The notes below the pieces were generated by a model. That model was not told the DNA's origin. It ran no database searches and worked only from the letters and a program-made list of their open reading frames with translations. A stretch of 64,000 nt of DNA from Hydractinia symbiolongicarpus (Eukaryota > Cnidaria > Hydrozoa > Anthoathecata > Hydractiniidae): NCBI RefSeq assembly GCF_029227915.1, contig NC_079875.1, forward strand, positions 32,183,501 through 32,247,500, in the 5' to 3' direction. Both the position numbers and the translations under genes were made by a program. Shown here piece after piece: positions 1-10,132 of this stretch. The first letter of the stretch is position 1; every line of letters starts with the position of its first letter.

Positions 1-1069
1 TTGGTGCAAGATAATTGTCATTTAGGGTCAACAACGTCGTCTCAGGTTCTACATATTTTAGACGTAAAATTGTAAAACGAGGCATTTAAAAGAGACGAGC
101 GTTATATATTTGCAATTTTTCGTATTGGGACAAGAAAATTATCATTTAGGGACGACAACCTTGGCTCAGGTTCTATATATTTACGAGTGTTACATATTAG
201 CGATTTTTCGTATTGATGCAAGATAATTGTCACTCAGAGTCAACAACCTCGTCTCAGGTTCTATATATTTTAGACGTAAAATTGATAAACGAGGCATGTA
301 AAAGAGACGAGCGTTATATATTTGCGATTTTTTGTATTGATACAAGATAATTGTCATTTAGGGTCGACAACCTTGGCTCAGGTTCTATATATTTTATCTG
401 GAAAATTGATAAACCAGGTATTTAAAGGAGATGAGTGTTACATATTTGCGATTTTTCGTATTGATGCAAGAAAATTGTAATTTAGGGACGACAACCTTGT
501 CTCAGGTTCTATATATTATAGCCGTAAAGTTGACAAGCGAGGTATTTAAAAGAGACGAATGTTATATATTTGCGATTTTTCGTATTCGGACAAGAAAATT
601 GTCATTTAGGGACGACAACCTTGGCTCAGGTTCTATATATTTCATCTTTAAAATTGATAAACCAGGCATTTAAAGGAGACGAGTGTTGTATATTTACGAT
701 TTTTCGTTTTGATACAAGATAATTGTCATTTAGGGTCAACAACCTCGTCTCAGGTTCTAGATATTTTGGACGTAAAGTTGATAAGCGAGGCATTTCAAAG
801 TGACGAATGGCTCATAAATTTGCAATTTTTCGTATTGATACAAGAAAATTGTTATTTAGGGACGACAACCTTGTCTCAGGTTCTATATATTTTAGCCGTA
901 AAATTGATAAACGAGGCCTTCAAAAGAGACGAGTGTGATATATTTGCGATTTTTCGTATTGATACAAGATAATTATCAGACGTAAAATTGTTAATCGAGG
1001 CATTTAAAAGAGACGAGTGTTATATATTTGCAATTTTTCGTATTGATACAAGAATATTGTTTTTTAGGC
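1..1069. repeat. 124-bp tandem satellite array (truncated by window edge)
   Basis: A recurring block containing CAGGTTCTATATATTTTA starts at 43, 167, 255, 379, 503, 627, 751 and 877. The spacing is 124 bp except for one 88-bp unit (167 to 255, a 36-bp deletion) and one of 126 bp. A partial unit follows to about 1069. Monomers fall into variants by the bases around the core: GTCAACAACCTCGTCTCAG with TTTTAGACG, GACGACAACCTTGGCTCAG with ATCTTTAAAATTG, and GACGACAACCTTGTCTCAG with AGCCGTAAA. Since 124 is not a multiple of three, the short ORFs through it are not genes. The array begins outside the window. Confidence 0.95.
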
Positions 1070-3116
1070 GCGACAAATCCGTATTCTTACTAATACGACA
1101 ATATTAAATCCCGTATTACTTATTATATGCCAACCTGGACTCCAGTTTTTTCGTCTTTATGATAATTTAGGACAGCAAGAACAAGCCTTAAAAATCCGTA
1201 TTTCAGGTATACTGGCAAACCTACCATTTTGTTAGGACTCTGTTGTATGTGCATGGGTTAAGGATGTAATAACAATCATAAATAATAACTTTTTTATTTA
1301 CATCCATTATATGCAATCGTTTTTCTCAAAGCAAGTAAGAACTGTACTACACATGAATATTCTCAAACTATGGAGAAAAAAACTGAAAAAATTCATTCTC
1401 ACCAATAAATCAAGCGGTTGGCTGTATGTTATCATCATTGTTCAGAATGTTCTGATTGACAAATTCCAAACAATGCATATTAGGTTCCCTTTCTGAGGGC
1501 TCTCCATAACGCCTAACAACACCAAGTGCTGTAACGCATCTTCGGATTAAATCTGTGGACAATTCATTACGCCACGAAAGACTTCTAAAAATCTTCTGCC
1601 CATTCTTGTGGTTCAGCTCACCAGCAAAAACAGAACAATTTTTTTTTCTGCAAACACCTTCTTCCCTTAAAGTATGCAATAACGGCTTCATAATAGAGAT
1701 GGAGAACTGTTAACATTGTATTAAAATACTCACTCTATGCCTGGATGTTATCATGCGTCTATTTCTTTTTACCATCCCTTGTTCTTCTTCACTTTTTAGA
1801 AGTAATTTGTGCTTTCTTTTTTAACTTTCAAAATATTGATTCACTGCTCCTGAAAGAAAATGCACAATTCAATTATTTCAAATGTAATTGCTACTGGATT
1901 ATTAGTAACATATCGGGAGTTGGTTCAAGTATAAATATTTATTAACTGTCTGACAAATCCATAAAATTTTGACACTGTTATTAATCAACCTGTAAATTAT
2001 TATATACATACTTCTCTGCACTCTTTTAGATTCTGAGCATTCACCATCTTTTAAACCCTGTAGTATGTTATTTGTTACCATCACATTTTCTTTGACTTTA
2101 TACCTGAAAGTGATCATTAAAGTATAATATGTATTTTAAGAGTTCCAGGTTTGTAATAAAATAAAAATAATATTTACGCTTTTGTGTAATCCCAACCACC
2201 TTCCTCCTCATATTGCAGATACAAATCCCGGATCATTTCCTGTGTAAATAAAAACATTTTACATATGAATGTGTTTTTATATTAAATCAGTTTCATCAAC
2301 GGAAAGATCTTGTGTTGGTGATCTAAAGTATTTACATCAGCAAGATGAGCAAAATATGTAAAAATATGGGTTAATCTAAGGAATAACAAATTAGCAAACT
2401 CACTTATACAAATTTCTGTTGCTCGTGGAGCTTGATTTTGGTAGTAATACCCTCACACCTTTAGGAGTTGTAAACCTTTTATTAAAAAAAACTTCCACTT
2501 GATGCCATTATTTGATTTTTGAATATTATATATTATTTTTGAGATATAAGGTAGCTAATGAGAAAATGTTTGCCAGAAAATATATTTGCTGCAGATGGAG
2601 AAGAGAATGGAGAAGAAACATCAACAAGAAGGACAATGTGAGAAAAACTCTAAAATTGGCGCCACAAACATTGCAGGGGGAGAAATGGTTACAACATTTA
2701 AAATATCTATATTTTTCAAATTTTGTAATGAACGCACGGAATATATTTTATTTTGACAAATTGATTAATAAATATTTTATATCTCCGAATATTTGTAATT
2801 TTCTAACATTGGAGGCAATGGTTAACATTTAAGTACCCCCATCCCATTGTCTGCTTATGCTATATTTATCAAAAAACAGGACCCAATGATGGAATGAGTT
2901 TTGATGACTTAATATAATTATTCATCAATTACTTAAATAAGACTTGCATGTTTGAATAAACTAAAGTTTAAAAATATAATAGAAATTTTTCTATCCGCCT
3001 TAAAAAGCATTTAATGTGCCATTTAATTAATACATGCCAGTCCTGAAAATATATAAAATATTCTTTAAAAAAATAAATAAATTTTCGCGGGACGATAGCT
3101 TCTTTGTCTGAAAACC
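1070..3116. other. Mostly non-coding; two weak candidate exons on the minus strand
   Basis: No recognisable family. A minus-strand reading frame at 1410-1691 (93 codons, cysteine-containing, ends IQPTA) could be an exon, but I do not recognise it and see no firm splice frame. The candidate terminal exon at 2174-2239 is listed separately. A short CCGTATTCTTAC...TAATACG stretch at about 1075-1105 resembles sequence at about 5848-5895 and may be a small dispersed repeat. Confidence 0.4.
2174..2239 (-). CDS. Candidate terminal exon, unknown protein
   Basis: On the minus strand a good acceptor (TTTATTTACACAG) is followed by 21 codons and a TAA stop. The peptide is acidic and aromatic, with core DLYLQYEEEGGWDYTKA. 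The acceptor and composition look like a real last exon, but I could not find the preceding exon with certainty. The frame at 1410-1691 lies downstream of it, so it cannot precede it. No function can be assigned. Confidence 0.25.
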   Translation of the reverse strand, partial: EMIRDLYLQYEEEGGWDYTKA

Positions 3117-3396
3117 ATGGCTGCGGAAGCTGTGGAAGCACGAGCTTCAAGAAAGTTGTGCATCTTTTGTGGTCAAAGCGTTTCAAAAACGAATTATTAC
3201 TTAAAACATAGGACAGGAAATTGCATCAAAACTAAAATAAAACCAAGATATTGTCTCAAGAAGACCAAAGTTTTACTGCATGAAAAGCATCATGACGTGA
3301 AGGAAGTGAGTTTGGATAATGAAGAAATTAATGCAAGCTGTAGCACTGGTGAGAGGTCAGAAGGAGAAAGTGATTTGGAAAACACTCATTCGAGAG
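3117..3396 (+). CDS. First exon of a zinc-finger protein (unknown)
   Basis: The ATG-initiated frame encodes MAAEAVEARASRKLCIFCGQ and then a CxxC...H...C arrangement (CIFCGQSV, KHRTGNC) that looks like a zinc-binding finger, followed by a basic stretch and an acidic, serine-rich tail. It ends at a strong donor (CGAGAG|GTGAGT) in phase 1, supporting an exon rather than a chance ORF. The partner exon is not certain. The kinase-like frame starting at 4387 lies in the same orientation about 1 kb downstream and could belong to the same gene, but the acceptor before it is followed by stops in the needed frame. Confidence 0.5.
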
Positions 3397-4386
3397 GTGA
3401 GTACTTGTTATATGTTAATTCACTGTCAGCAAGGTTGACCTTTCCGTGACATGATTCACAGCTAGCTAGTCACGTATTGCAAACTTTTTCTGCAAATGTC
3501 AGACCCTAACAACCTTCTCCTCTTTGCAGAAAAATCATAGACTTATAGCGTACTGCAATTGACAAGGCAAATACCGTTTTAACAAAGATTCTTGGTTTCA
3601 AATATGCAAATTTTTAATGATGTGATTTTTCTTTAAGTTGAACTTACAAAGTTTGCCCTAATTTAACTGTTGTTCGTGTATGGGTGTCAGTGTGATGACA
3701 AGAAAAATATATAAATTGCCAACATTAACAGAAGTTCGCTGATGTGAATCAGGCAAATGACATTTCATTTTGACTTCCAAGGAATAGTGAGGATCATAAG
3801 AAGATTTGTGATACTGTTAACGTAATCATTCCCTTGCCATCAAAATCATTACTTGACTAAAACCTGAAATATGTTATGTACTTTGGAATTATTGTTCTTT
3901 TTGAAATTGTGTATTTTTTTTGATACACCGACTTTTTTATTTAGAAACTTTATGTGTTTATGCCTGGATGTTTTTTTTAACTTTAACATTTTTATAATTT
4001 GAACCTAATAATACTTCTTATATTTATTTTATAAAGATTTGGACTTGGTTTTGATATATATTTGCCAAAGTTTCTTAACATTTGACATTTCTGAGCCTAA
4101 GGTTTCTTATAAACTGATTTATTTTAAAAAACGTATATAGTCTAATTTATAACCATATAAAGAGCCTTGTTAATTTTTTAATTTACTAATCTTATCCCAA
4201 TAATAGTTTTTCTTATAAAAGTTTCAATTTAGTTTATTTTGTAAAAAGTGTAGAAATATGATGCTTACTCTACGAAACTTGTGTTTTTAAAATATGATGT
4301 TCATAAAAAATAAGTGAATAATATTTTTTACAGACTAAATTTTATTAACGACTAAGCAAACCTAAAAATATGTTTGTCGATGGGCG
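3397..4386. other. AT-rich intron or intergenic stretch
   Basis: About 1 kb of AT-rich sequence follows the donor at 3396. It has no long reading frame and no repeat I could recognise. A polypyrimidine-CAG acceptor-like site at about 4325-4333 precedes the kinase-like frame. Confidence 0.4.
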
Positions 4387-5237
4387 ATGCAGCATAAAAT
4401 AAATAATAGGCTGCACGAACAAAGTTTGTGTAAATCTTTACTGAGACTCCATCAGAATAAAAGTTTTAACATTAATCGTGCAATTAACTATAAAGTGATA
4501 GAATTTGAAGAAGACGACTTAAAATGTCATAATGTCCTTGCGTCTGGTGTTTTTGGGACTGTAAGAGGTGGCATTATAAAAAGCATCAAACAAAAAGTTG
4601 CTGTGAAAAAGTTTAATGAACACTCATCAAATGCTGATATTTTAGCAGAAGCCAAGCTGATGTTGGTAATGGCAGGTCATCCAAATTTCCCTTTTATTTT
4701 TGGTATCGTTGGAAATCGTAGAATTGTCATAGAACTGATTGTAAAAGCTGATGGCAGTAGATTACCGACTTTTTATGATGTAATGTCAGCTGATTCATTA
4801 TCGCACAATCAATGGATTTCAGTTCTAATCGTACTATGTAAAGCAGTTCAAGAAATGCACAACCGTGGCATTGTACACAATGATCTACATAGTAGGAATG
4901 TGTCACTTCGTGATGGATCATATGTTAAAGTAATAGATTTTGGTAAAGCTACGCTCATTCATGTCCCTGTAGTGTACGTTGTCAAACCTGGGTCTAAAAA
5001 ACAAAAAACATAAAACAGAATTCCTCGTCATATTGCTTATGAACTAAGAAATGTGCCTGCTTTTTACAATTCTGAAGCAACAGATATTTATTCTGTTGGA
5101 TACCTAATGGACAGACTGTCAGTTCGAATGAAATTTAAAAAATTGTCATTTATTGCATTACATCTAATGGAAAAAAACCAAAAGCTAGGCCACTTTTACC
5201 ATCAGTTGTGAATCATCTTAGAAAAATTATTTTTTAG
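4387..5237 (+). pseudogene. Protein-kinase-domain pseudogene
   Basis: The frame from the ATG at 4387 encodes a kinase-like fold. A degenerate glycine loop (ASGVFGTVRGG, residues 52-62) is followed by the VAVK lysine (K74), an alpha-C glutamate (E88), HNDLHSRNV with D166 and N171, and D184-FG. The HRD arginine is replaced by asparagine and the first glycine of the loop by alanine. A TAA at 5011-5013 stops the frame after 208 residues, yet kinase-like sequence resumes in the same frame (RHIAYELRNVPAF, then DIYSVGYLMDRL). A shift in the A-run near 5171-5177 then restores the subdomain XI motif (KARPLLPSVVNHL) up to a TAG at 5235-5237. One stop and one frameshift argue for a pseudogene. There are no introns inside. 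Confidence 0.75.
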
Positions 5238-6865
5238 TCATGCATTTATAATGACAATAAACATGCAAATTCTTGCTCCAAAACCTAATTTCAAAGCAAT
5301 GTTTTTTGTTTTTCATGGAAAGTGCACTGTTTGGCTTGACGCGTTTAGTGGATGGAGCCATCAGACAAGCTGCGAGCATACGTTTGTGAGCTTGGCACGG
5401 AACATGATCACGTTTCAGCGACTTTGTTAAGGCCTATTTTCAACATTCGATTTCATTACTGGCGCGGGTGATATCTGCTACGGCGGAACTTAAGTTCGAT
5501 TTGTAACATATTTATGTATATGTAATTTCGAAATTTAATTGAAGTTTTTACTTTGTTTCAATAATAAAAAAACATTCACAGTAGTTTTTAATTTTTACAG
5601 AGCAAAAATGTAAACCCCGCGCCCGCTTTTAAAATAAAATTGGGGGTACTTCCAGAATACCCAGAAATTTCAGTCCACAATCTCGTGCATACGGAACGAT
5701 GCGCTGTACCACATACGAATTCAGTAGAATACGGCTTCCGTATTTCACTGAACAATTTTAATTCTGGCGAATACGGAAATATACACGTATCCTGTGTAAT
5801 ACATTTTCCGTATAGCAAATATTCTGTATATTTTTGTTATTCACCCGTATTCTTATAATAATACCAAATTCCGTTTTCCCGTATTCAGGCATGTTTCACG
5901 CAGTGTTGTATTTATACAATTAGTATTTAATCTGTAACTATGGTTGCTGTTAAACTTGTATATATTTAGGAGAACATTGTACGTTTTTGATTGCTTGAAA
6001 ATGGGTGTGTGAACATCCGAAACGTCGCGAATAATGTAGTTTTTTTTTTGTTGTTGTCAATTTACTAGCGCGATGATTCTTCATCATTGAGCTTGAAGAT
6101 TGCTCACATTTTTTGTTTTATCCACTTGACGGACTCCATGCTTTGGGAACGTTTTCATCTATCTAATAGACCCCTGTGTGAGAAATATTTAGGTCCTATA
6201 TCTCTCAAAGCTGTAGATATTGGCTATTACTCAAAACTGCCCTCTATGAAACCCTTATAATGGGTAAAATACAATAACTCTTGTTAGGATTATCCTTAGG
6301 AGAATCCTTAGGGAATCTTTCTGAAAATTTTGGTTAAGTGATAAAACAGATTACCCGATTTTTTCATATTTTAAAAAAAAATCTGAAAAAAAACGGATTT
6401 TAGGGCAATTTTGGCTTTTATTCATACGGACTATGCAAAAAACGGAAAATGTGTTAAATAACTTTTATTTGGTTATCAGAAACCTTAAACAAAATCTGAA
6501 AATTCGGTCTACACTCTAGAATATAAGAATTGAACTTTAAGGCAGATAGTGTAGAGGTATATTAGACAATTTATTAGACGAAGATCCTCCCAGTCATAAT
6601 AATATGTTTGAAATACTCCGGACCGAATAGGCTTAATTACTTTGCTCAGTCACAGTAAAGAAATTCAAGACCAAACATCTCAACAAGCAACGACATTATT
6701 TTTCGTCAATAGTACCAGAGAGTAAGTTAGCTAGACAAAGAAAAAAAAAAGGAAGTACGTCAGACTGTAATAAACCAAAAAGCCTTCAGAATTCACTTAT
6801 TCTGATGGTTCTTGCACATATTACTTACTGATATTGACTCAACGCAGCATTATACTATATGCTTA
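5238..6865. other. Non-coding, no recognised gene
   Basis: AT-rich sequence. A patch at 5630-5900 contains many CCGTATT/AATACGG motifs and gives short overlapping frames on both strands, typical of a small palindromic repeat rather than a gene. Nothing else was identified. Confidence 0.4.
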
Positions 6866-8069
6866 CCGTAAATGACGCTACCCGTCCCTAAGAGACATTT
6901 TTTCACTAAGCGCCGCTGCTTGAATAACCGCCCCCTTCCTATAGCCAGTGGGCCGCTTATTTCATTACACGGATATCAGAAGGGGGCGCTTATTTGGAAT
7001 AAGGCATAAAAAACAAAAAGTTCCAGATCAACTTTTTGATAATTTGGTAGCATTTGTTTTACATGTCCGCCGCTTGTCTGTGAAACATCCACACAAGGTT
7101 GCTAATGTCATAGGATATGGCTTCTACTACAACAGTGGACGGCTTAGGGAAAAGACAGTGACCGTAAAAACAAAGGGTCATGAGAAATTTCGCGTTTCTG
7201 TTTGCCTCGCAGCAAAGGCTGATGGCACAAAATTGCAACCTTTTATTGTTTTTAAAGGTGTAAAGCGTGAGACAGCCGCAATGGACAAAGAGTTAAAAAG
7301 TTGCTATATATCCTCAAACGGCTGAATGAACCCTGAACTAACCAATATATGCTTAATAAAGTTCTCGGAGCTTTCTAATTTACCCGCTATCTTGTTTGGG
7401 ATTCTTATGATAACACATCGAGAACAGTGTAAAATGTTCTCTACACTCCAAAAAGATTGACGTATTTAATGTACCAGGCAGCTGTACAAAATATATTCGA
7501 GCTCCGGACTTAAGCTGGAACGAACCCTTCAAAGCTCATGCAACAGAAAAATACGATGATTGGCTAAAGGAAAAAGGAATTAGCAAGCTCGCAACCGGGG
7601 GAAACTTTACTCCGCCCCGACGTACAATCGTAAAATTGATCCTGGAGGCTTTGGAAAAAATATTCCAGAAAATATAAAAACCTCTTTTAAATAATGTGCA
7701 CTAAACCGTGCCACAGAAGGATCAGAAAACGATCGTATTCACTGGACATTTTAGAAAGCCAGCTTCCATCTTAACTGAGAAAAATACTGATGCAAATAGA
7801 TGAAAATGTTGTCACAGCAACACGCGAGTTTCTCACAGTCGATTCAGACCACTAAGACGAAGACGAAAATATTGAGATAGATTAATTTTTGTTTAGATGT
7901 TGTTCGTTAAAAGTGAAAAGAAAGAAATGAAATGACACATTTTATTTGTTTTTATTTTAGTAGAGTTAATATGCGCCCCTGCTTAAATACGCGTCCCTGC
8001 CGAAAAAGCTCCCCCCCAAACATAAGAATTTTAAATAAGCGCCCCGAGCTCTTACTCCATCATTGACGG
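6866..8069 (+). mobile_element. Pogo/Tigger-like DNA transposon relic with TIRs and TA target duplication
   Basis: The left end CCGTAAATGACG at 6866 and the inverted right end (CCGTCAATGATG read on the minus strand, ending at 8069) match at 10 of 12 bases. Both are immediately flanked by TA (6864-6865 and 8070-8071), the target site used by Tc1/mariner-pogo transposases. Subterminal DNA at both ends is unusually GC-rich with GCGCTTATTT motifs (for example 6981-6991, and reversed near 8035-8045). The 1.2-kb interior carries a decayed transposase on the plus strand. The boundaries come from the sequence alone. Confidence 0.75.
6948..7900 (+). pseudogene. Decayed pogo-family DDE transposase
   Basis: The frame at 6948-7325 ends in a DDE-core segment (EKTVTVKTKGHEKF, then LAAKADGTKLQPFIVFKGVK) typical of pogo/Tigger/jerky transposases. 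The block expected to carry the first catalytic aspartate is replaced by GYGFYYNSGRLR, so that residue is lost. Further pieces appear in other frames downstream: DLSWNEPFKAHATEKYDDWL near 7510-7560 and TPPRRTIVKLILEALEKI near 7610-7665. A final acidic tail (DEDENIEID) ends near 7883. The multiple frame changes and the missing catalytic block show it is inactive. Confidence 0.75.
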
Positions 8070-8071
8070 TA

Positions 8072-8863
8072 TAAGTCGTCTGCATACGACGGTGGCTTTA
8101 TTGACGCATTATGTGCGAAGAAAAACATTTTGAGTCGTGTCCGAATATTGCGAAAAACAAAAGCAACTCATGCTGTTCTTTATTAAACTGCTGGAATTTC
8201 TTGAAACCTGAAATACTCTAATTCAGAGGAAATCGGTCAGCACAAAAGCAGCGTTGCTCCACAGATGAGGATAATTATGTTCGTTAAGACAGTGAAAACA
8301 TTGATGCTTACATTAAAGAAAAAAAGAATAATGGAATATGTGAAGTAATCTATCAGAGCAAATTTTGATTGGATTGGAAAAAAAAAATGAAAAAACAATA
8401 AAACTTTATTAATATAACTTAACGAAAATGCTAAATCATGCCGGACTCACAGACGATGTGCCCGTTGTCCATGTTATATAGCTGCACACGAGCTACAACA
8501 CCTCCATAAATTACTTCACATATGACAAAGATATTACTTATGCTAGACTCAAATAAATACCTTAATGTCATATTGTTAGGATTAATCAAGACTGACATTT
8601 ATTGTGCAACAACACTTGATTTTGGTAACTCGTATCTTAACGCTATTTGGTCCGGGGTTTTTCAAACATAGTACTTTATTTCTAGAGCAAATTTTCGCAT
8701 TCTGTTCGATGTTATCCGATTTTCGGGTAAAATGTAAGGTATGAAATCACATTACTCACGAGTCCACGAGGAGTCCACAACGATGTTTTTGATATTCTTA
8801 TCCTAAATGTTAAACACCCCTCACTGAAATGGAGTCGACTTTAATATTCACAAAAAATAATTT
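8072..8863. other. Non-coding, no recognised gene
   Basis: AT-rich sequence between the pogo-like element and a minisatellite. No reading frame, splice pattern or repeat of note was seen. Confidence 0.4.
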
Positions 8864-9410
8864 GCCCTGGGTACAAAGTGGGAAAGGAGTCCGATACGAC
8901 GTTTCCTTATATTTTTGTGCAAAATAAAAAAGGCCTGGGTACAAAGTTGACAAGGAGTATGACACGCTTATTTTTATGCAAGATAATGAAGGATCCTAGG
9001 TACAGAGTTGGAAAGGAGTCCGATACGACCTCTCTTCATACCGTCATACAAAACAATAAATGGCCTGGGTACAGAGTTGAAAGGAATCGGGCCCTGGGTA
9101 CAAATATAAAAAGGAGTCCGATACGACGTTTAATAATTTTATGCAAAATATCAAAATACCCTGGGAATAAAGTTGGAAAGGAGTCCGACCTGACGTCTCT
9201 TCATGTGTTCATGCAAAATAATAAAGGCCCTGGGTACAAAGTTGGAAAGGAGTCCGTTATGAAATTCTTAATATTTTTGGGTACAAGGTTGGAAAAGAGT
9301 CCGATAACGTTTCTTAATATTTTACACAAAATACCAAACTTGGGAACGAAGTTGGAAAGGAGTCCGATACGACGTTTTAAAAAAAGATCTGGGTACAAAG
9401 CGAATAGTAG
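8864..9410 (+). repeat. Minisatellite with GTTGGAAAGGAGTCCGATAC core
   Basis: About nine diverged units of roughly 55-70 bp. Each combines CCCTGGGTACAAAGTTGG, AAAGGAGTCCGATACGACGT and a TTTATGCAAAATAATAAAGG tail. Frames through it (both strands) look protein-like only because of the repetition. The core GGAAAGGAGTCCG recurs in an independent array at 21521-21611. Confidence 0.9.
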
Positions 9411-9931
9411 TCTGAGAAGTCATTAGGAAAGTTAACAACTGGGAAAAAAAACTGAAAAAATGTTAGGTAATAAAACAAGTCACAGGGTGAATTTCAACTA
9501 CCTACTCCCACTATGCTACTTATAAACCATATTTTAAGTTGAATTCGTATCTAGTTATAATAAAAACAAACAAAAGAAATGTCTATTTTTTGTTACAAAC
9601 TTAAAAATGCTTTTTGTAACGAAAAGTTTTTGTGAAGTTACAATTAACTCTGGCACTTTTTTACTACTTGTGCATTTTCCTAAATTTTTCTTGTAGAAAA
9701 GGTAGTAAAAACGTCGTAAAAAGGAATATAAAATAAGCTTAAAATCAAAACTGTGACAAAAACCAAAAAATAATACGTATTGTCCGAAATTGCAACATAA
9801 GAAAGACTAAATATAATCCATGAAACAATACTAAAACAAACTTTTTTAAAAAAAAATACTTCTCAAATTATTTTGCCAAAAATTATTTGTTTACTACTGA
9901 AACTAACAAATATCACATGACTATGTACGAT
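9411..9931. other. 3' flank of the SET-recombinase gene
   Basis: AT-rich sequence downstream (on the minus strand) of the last exon. AATAAA-like signals occur in the minus-strand sense, but I could not single out a polyadenylation site. No gene is visible. Confidence 0.35.
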
Positions 9932-10132
9932 TTACTTTCTTAGTTTTTTTTCATAGTCAAGTCTAGTTCTTAATTGCATATAATTATAGTGAGACAACTT
10001 TCCGTCTAATGCTTCCCGTATGCAATCTTCAGTAATGGGACCTCCTGCAATAATACCTTTACATTTCTTATGGATTATCTTCAAATCTGCATCGCTAAAT
10101 AATCTTTTTCTTTTTCTAACATTAAACGCCAT
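9932..10132 (-). CDS. Conserved C-terminal module, last exon of the fusion gene
   Basis: After the acceptor TTTTTTACAG, 66 codons and a stop form a small basic domain. Its pattern R-K-x-FS-(x)4-I-x3-C-x2-II-x2-GP-x-T-x-D is followed by ALDG and QLRTR..YE. The same module ends the paralogous gene at 42243-42476, also in its own phase-0 exon. The two mini-exons before it (10670-10605 and 10530-10483) are polar and serine-rich. I do not recognise the module; it could be a DNA-binding or assembly domain. Confidence 0.75.
   Translation of the reverse strand: MAFNVRKRKRLFSDADLKIIHKKCKGIIAGGPITEDCIREALDGKLSHYNYMQLRTRLDYEKKLRK

Noticed and set aside
431-972. Short ORFs in the first kilobase
   Set aside because: They run through a 124-bp satellite whose period is not a multiple of three.
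8878-9426. 182-codon frame that looks like a repeat protein
   Set aside because: It is a translation of a minisatellite; units vary in length and break the frame elsewhere.
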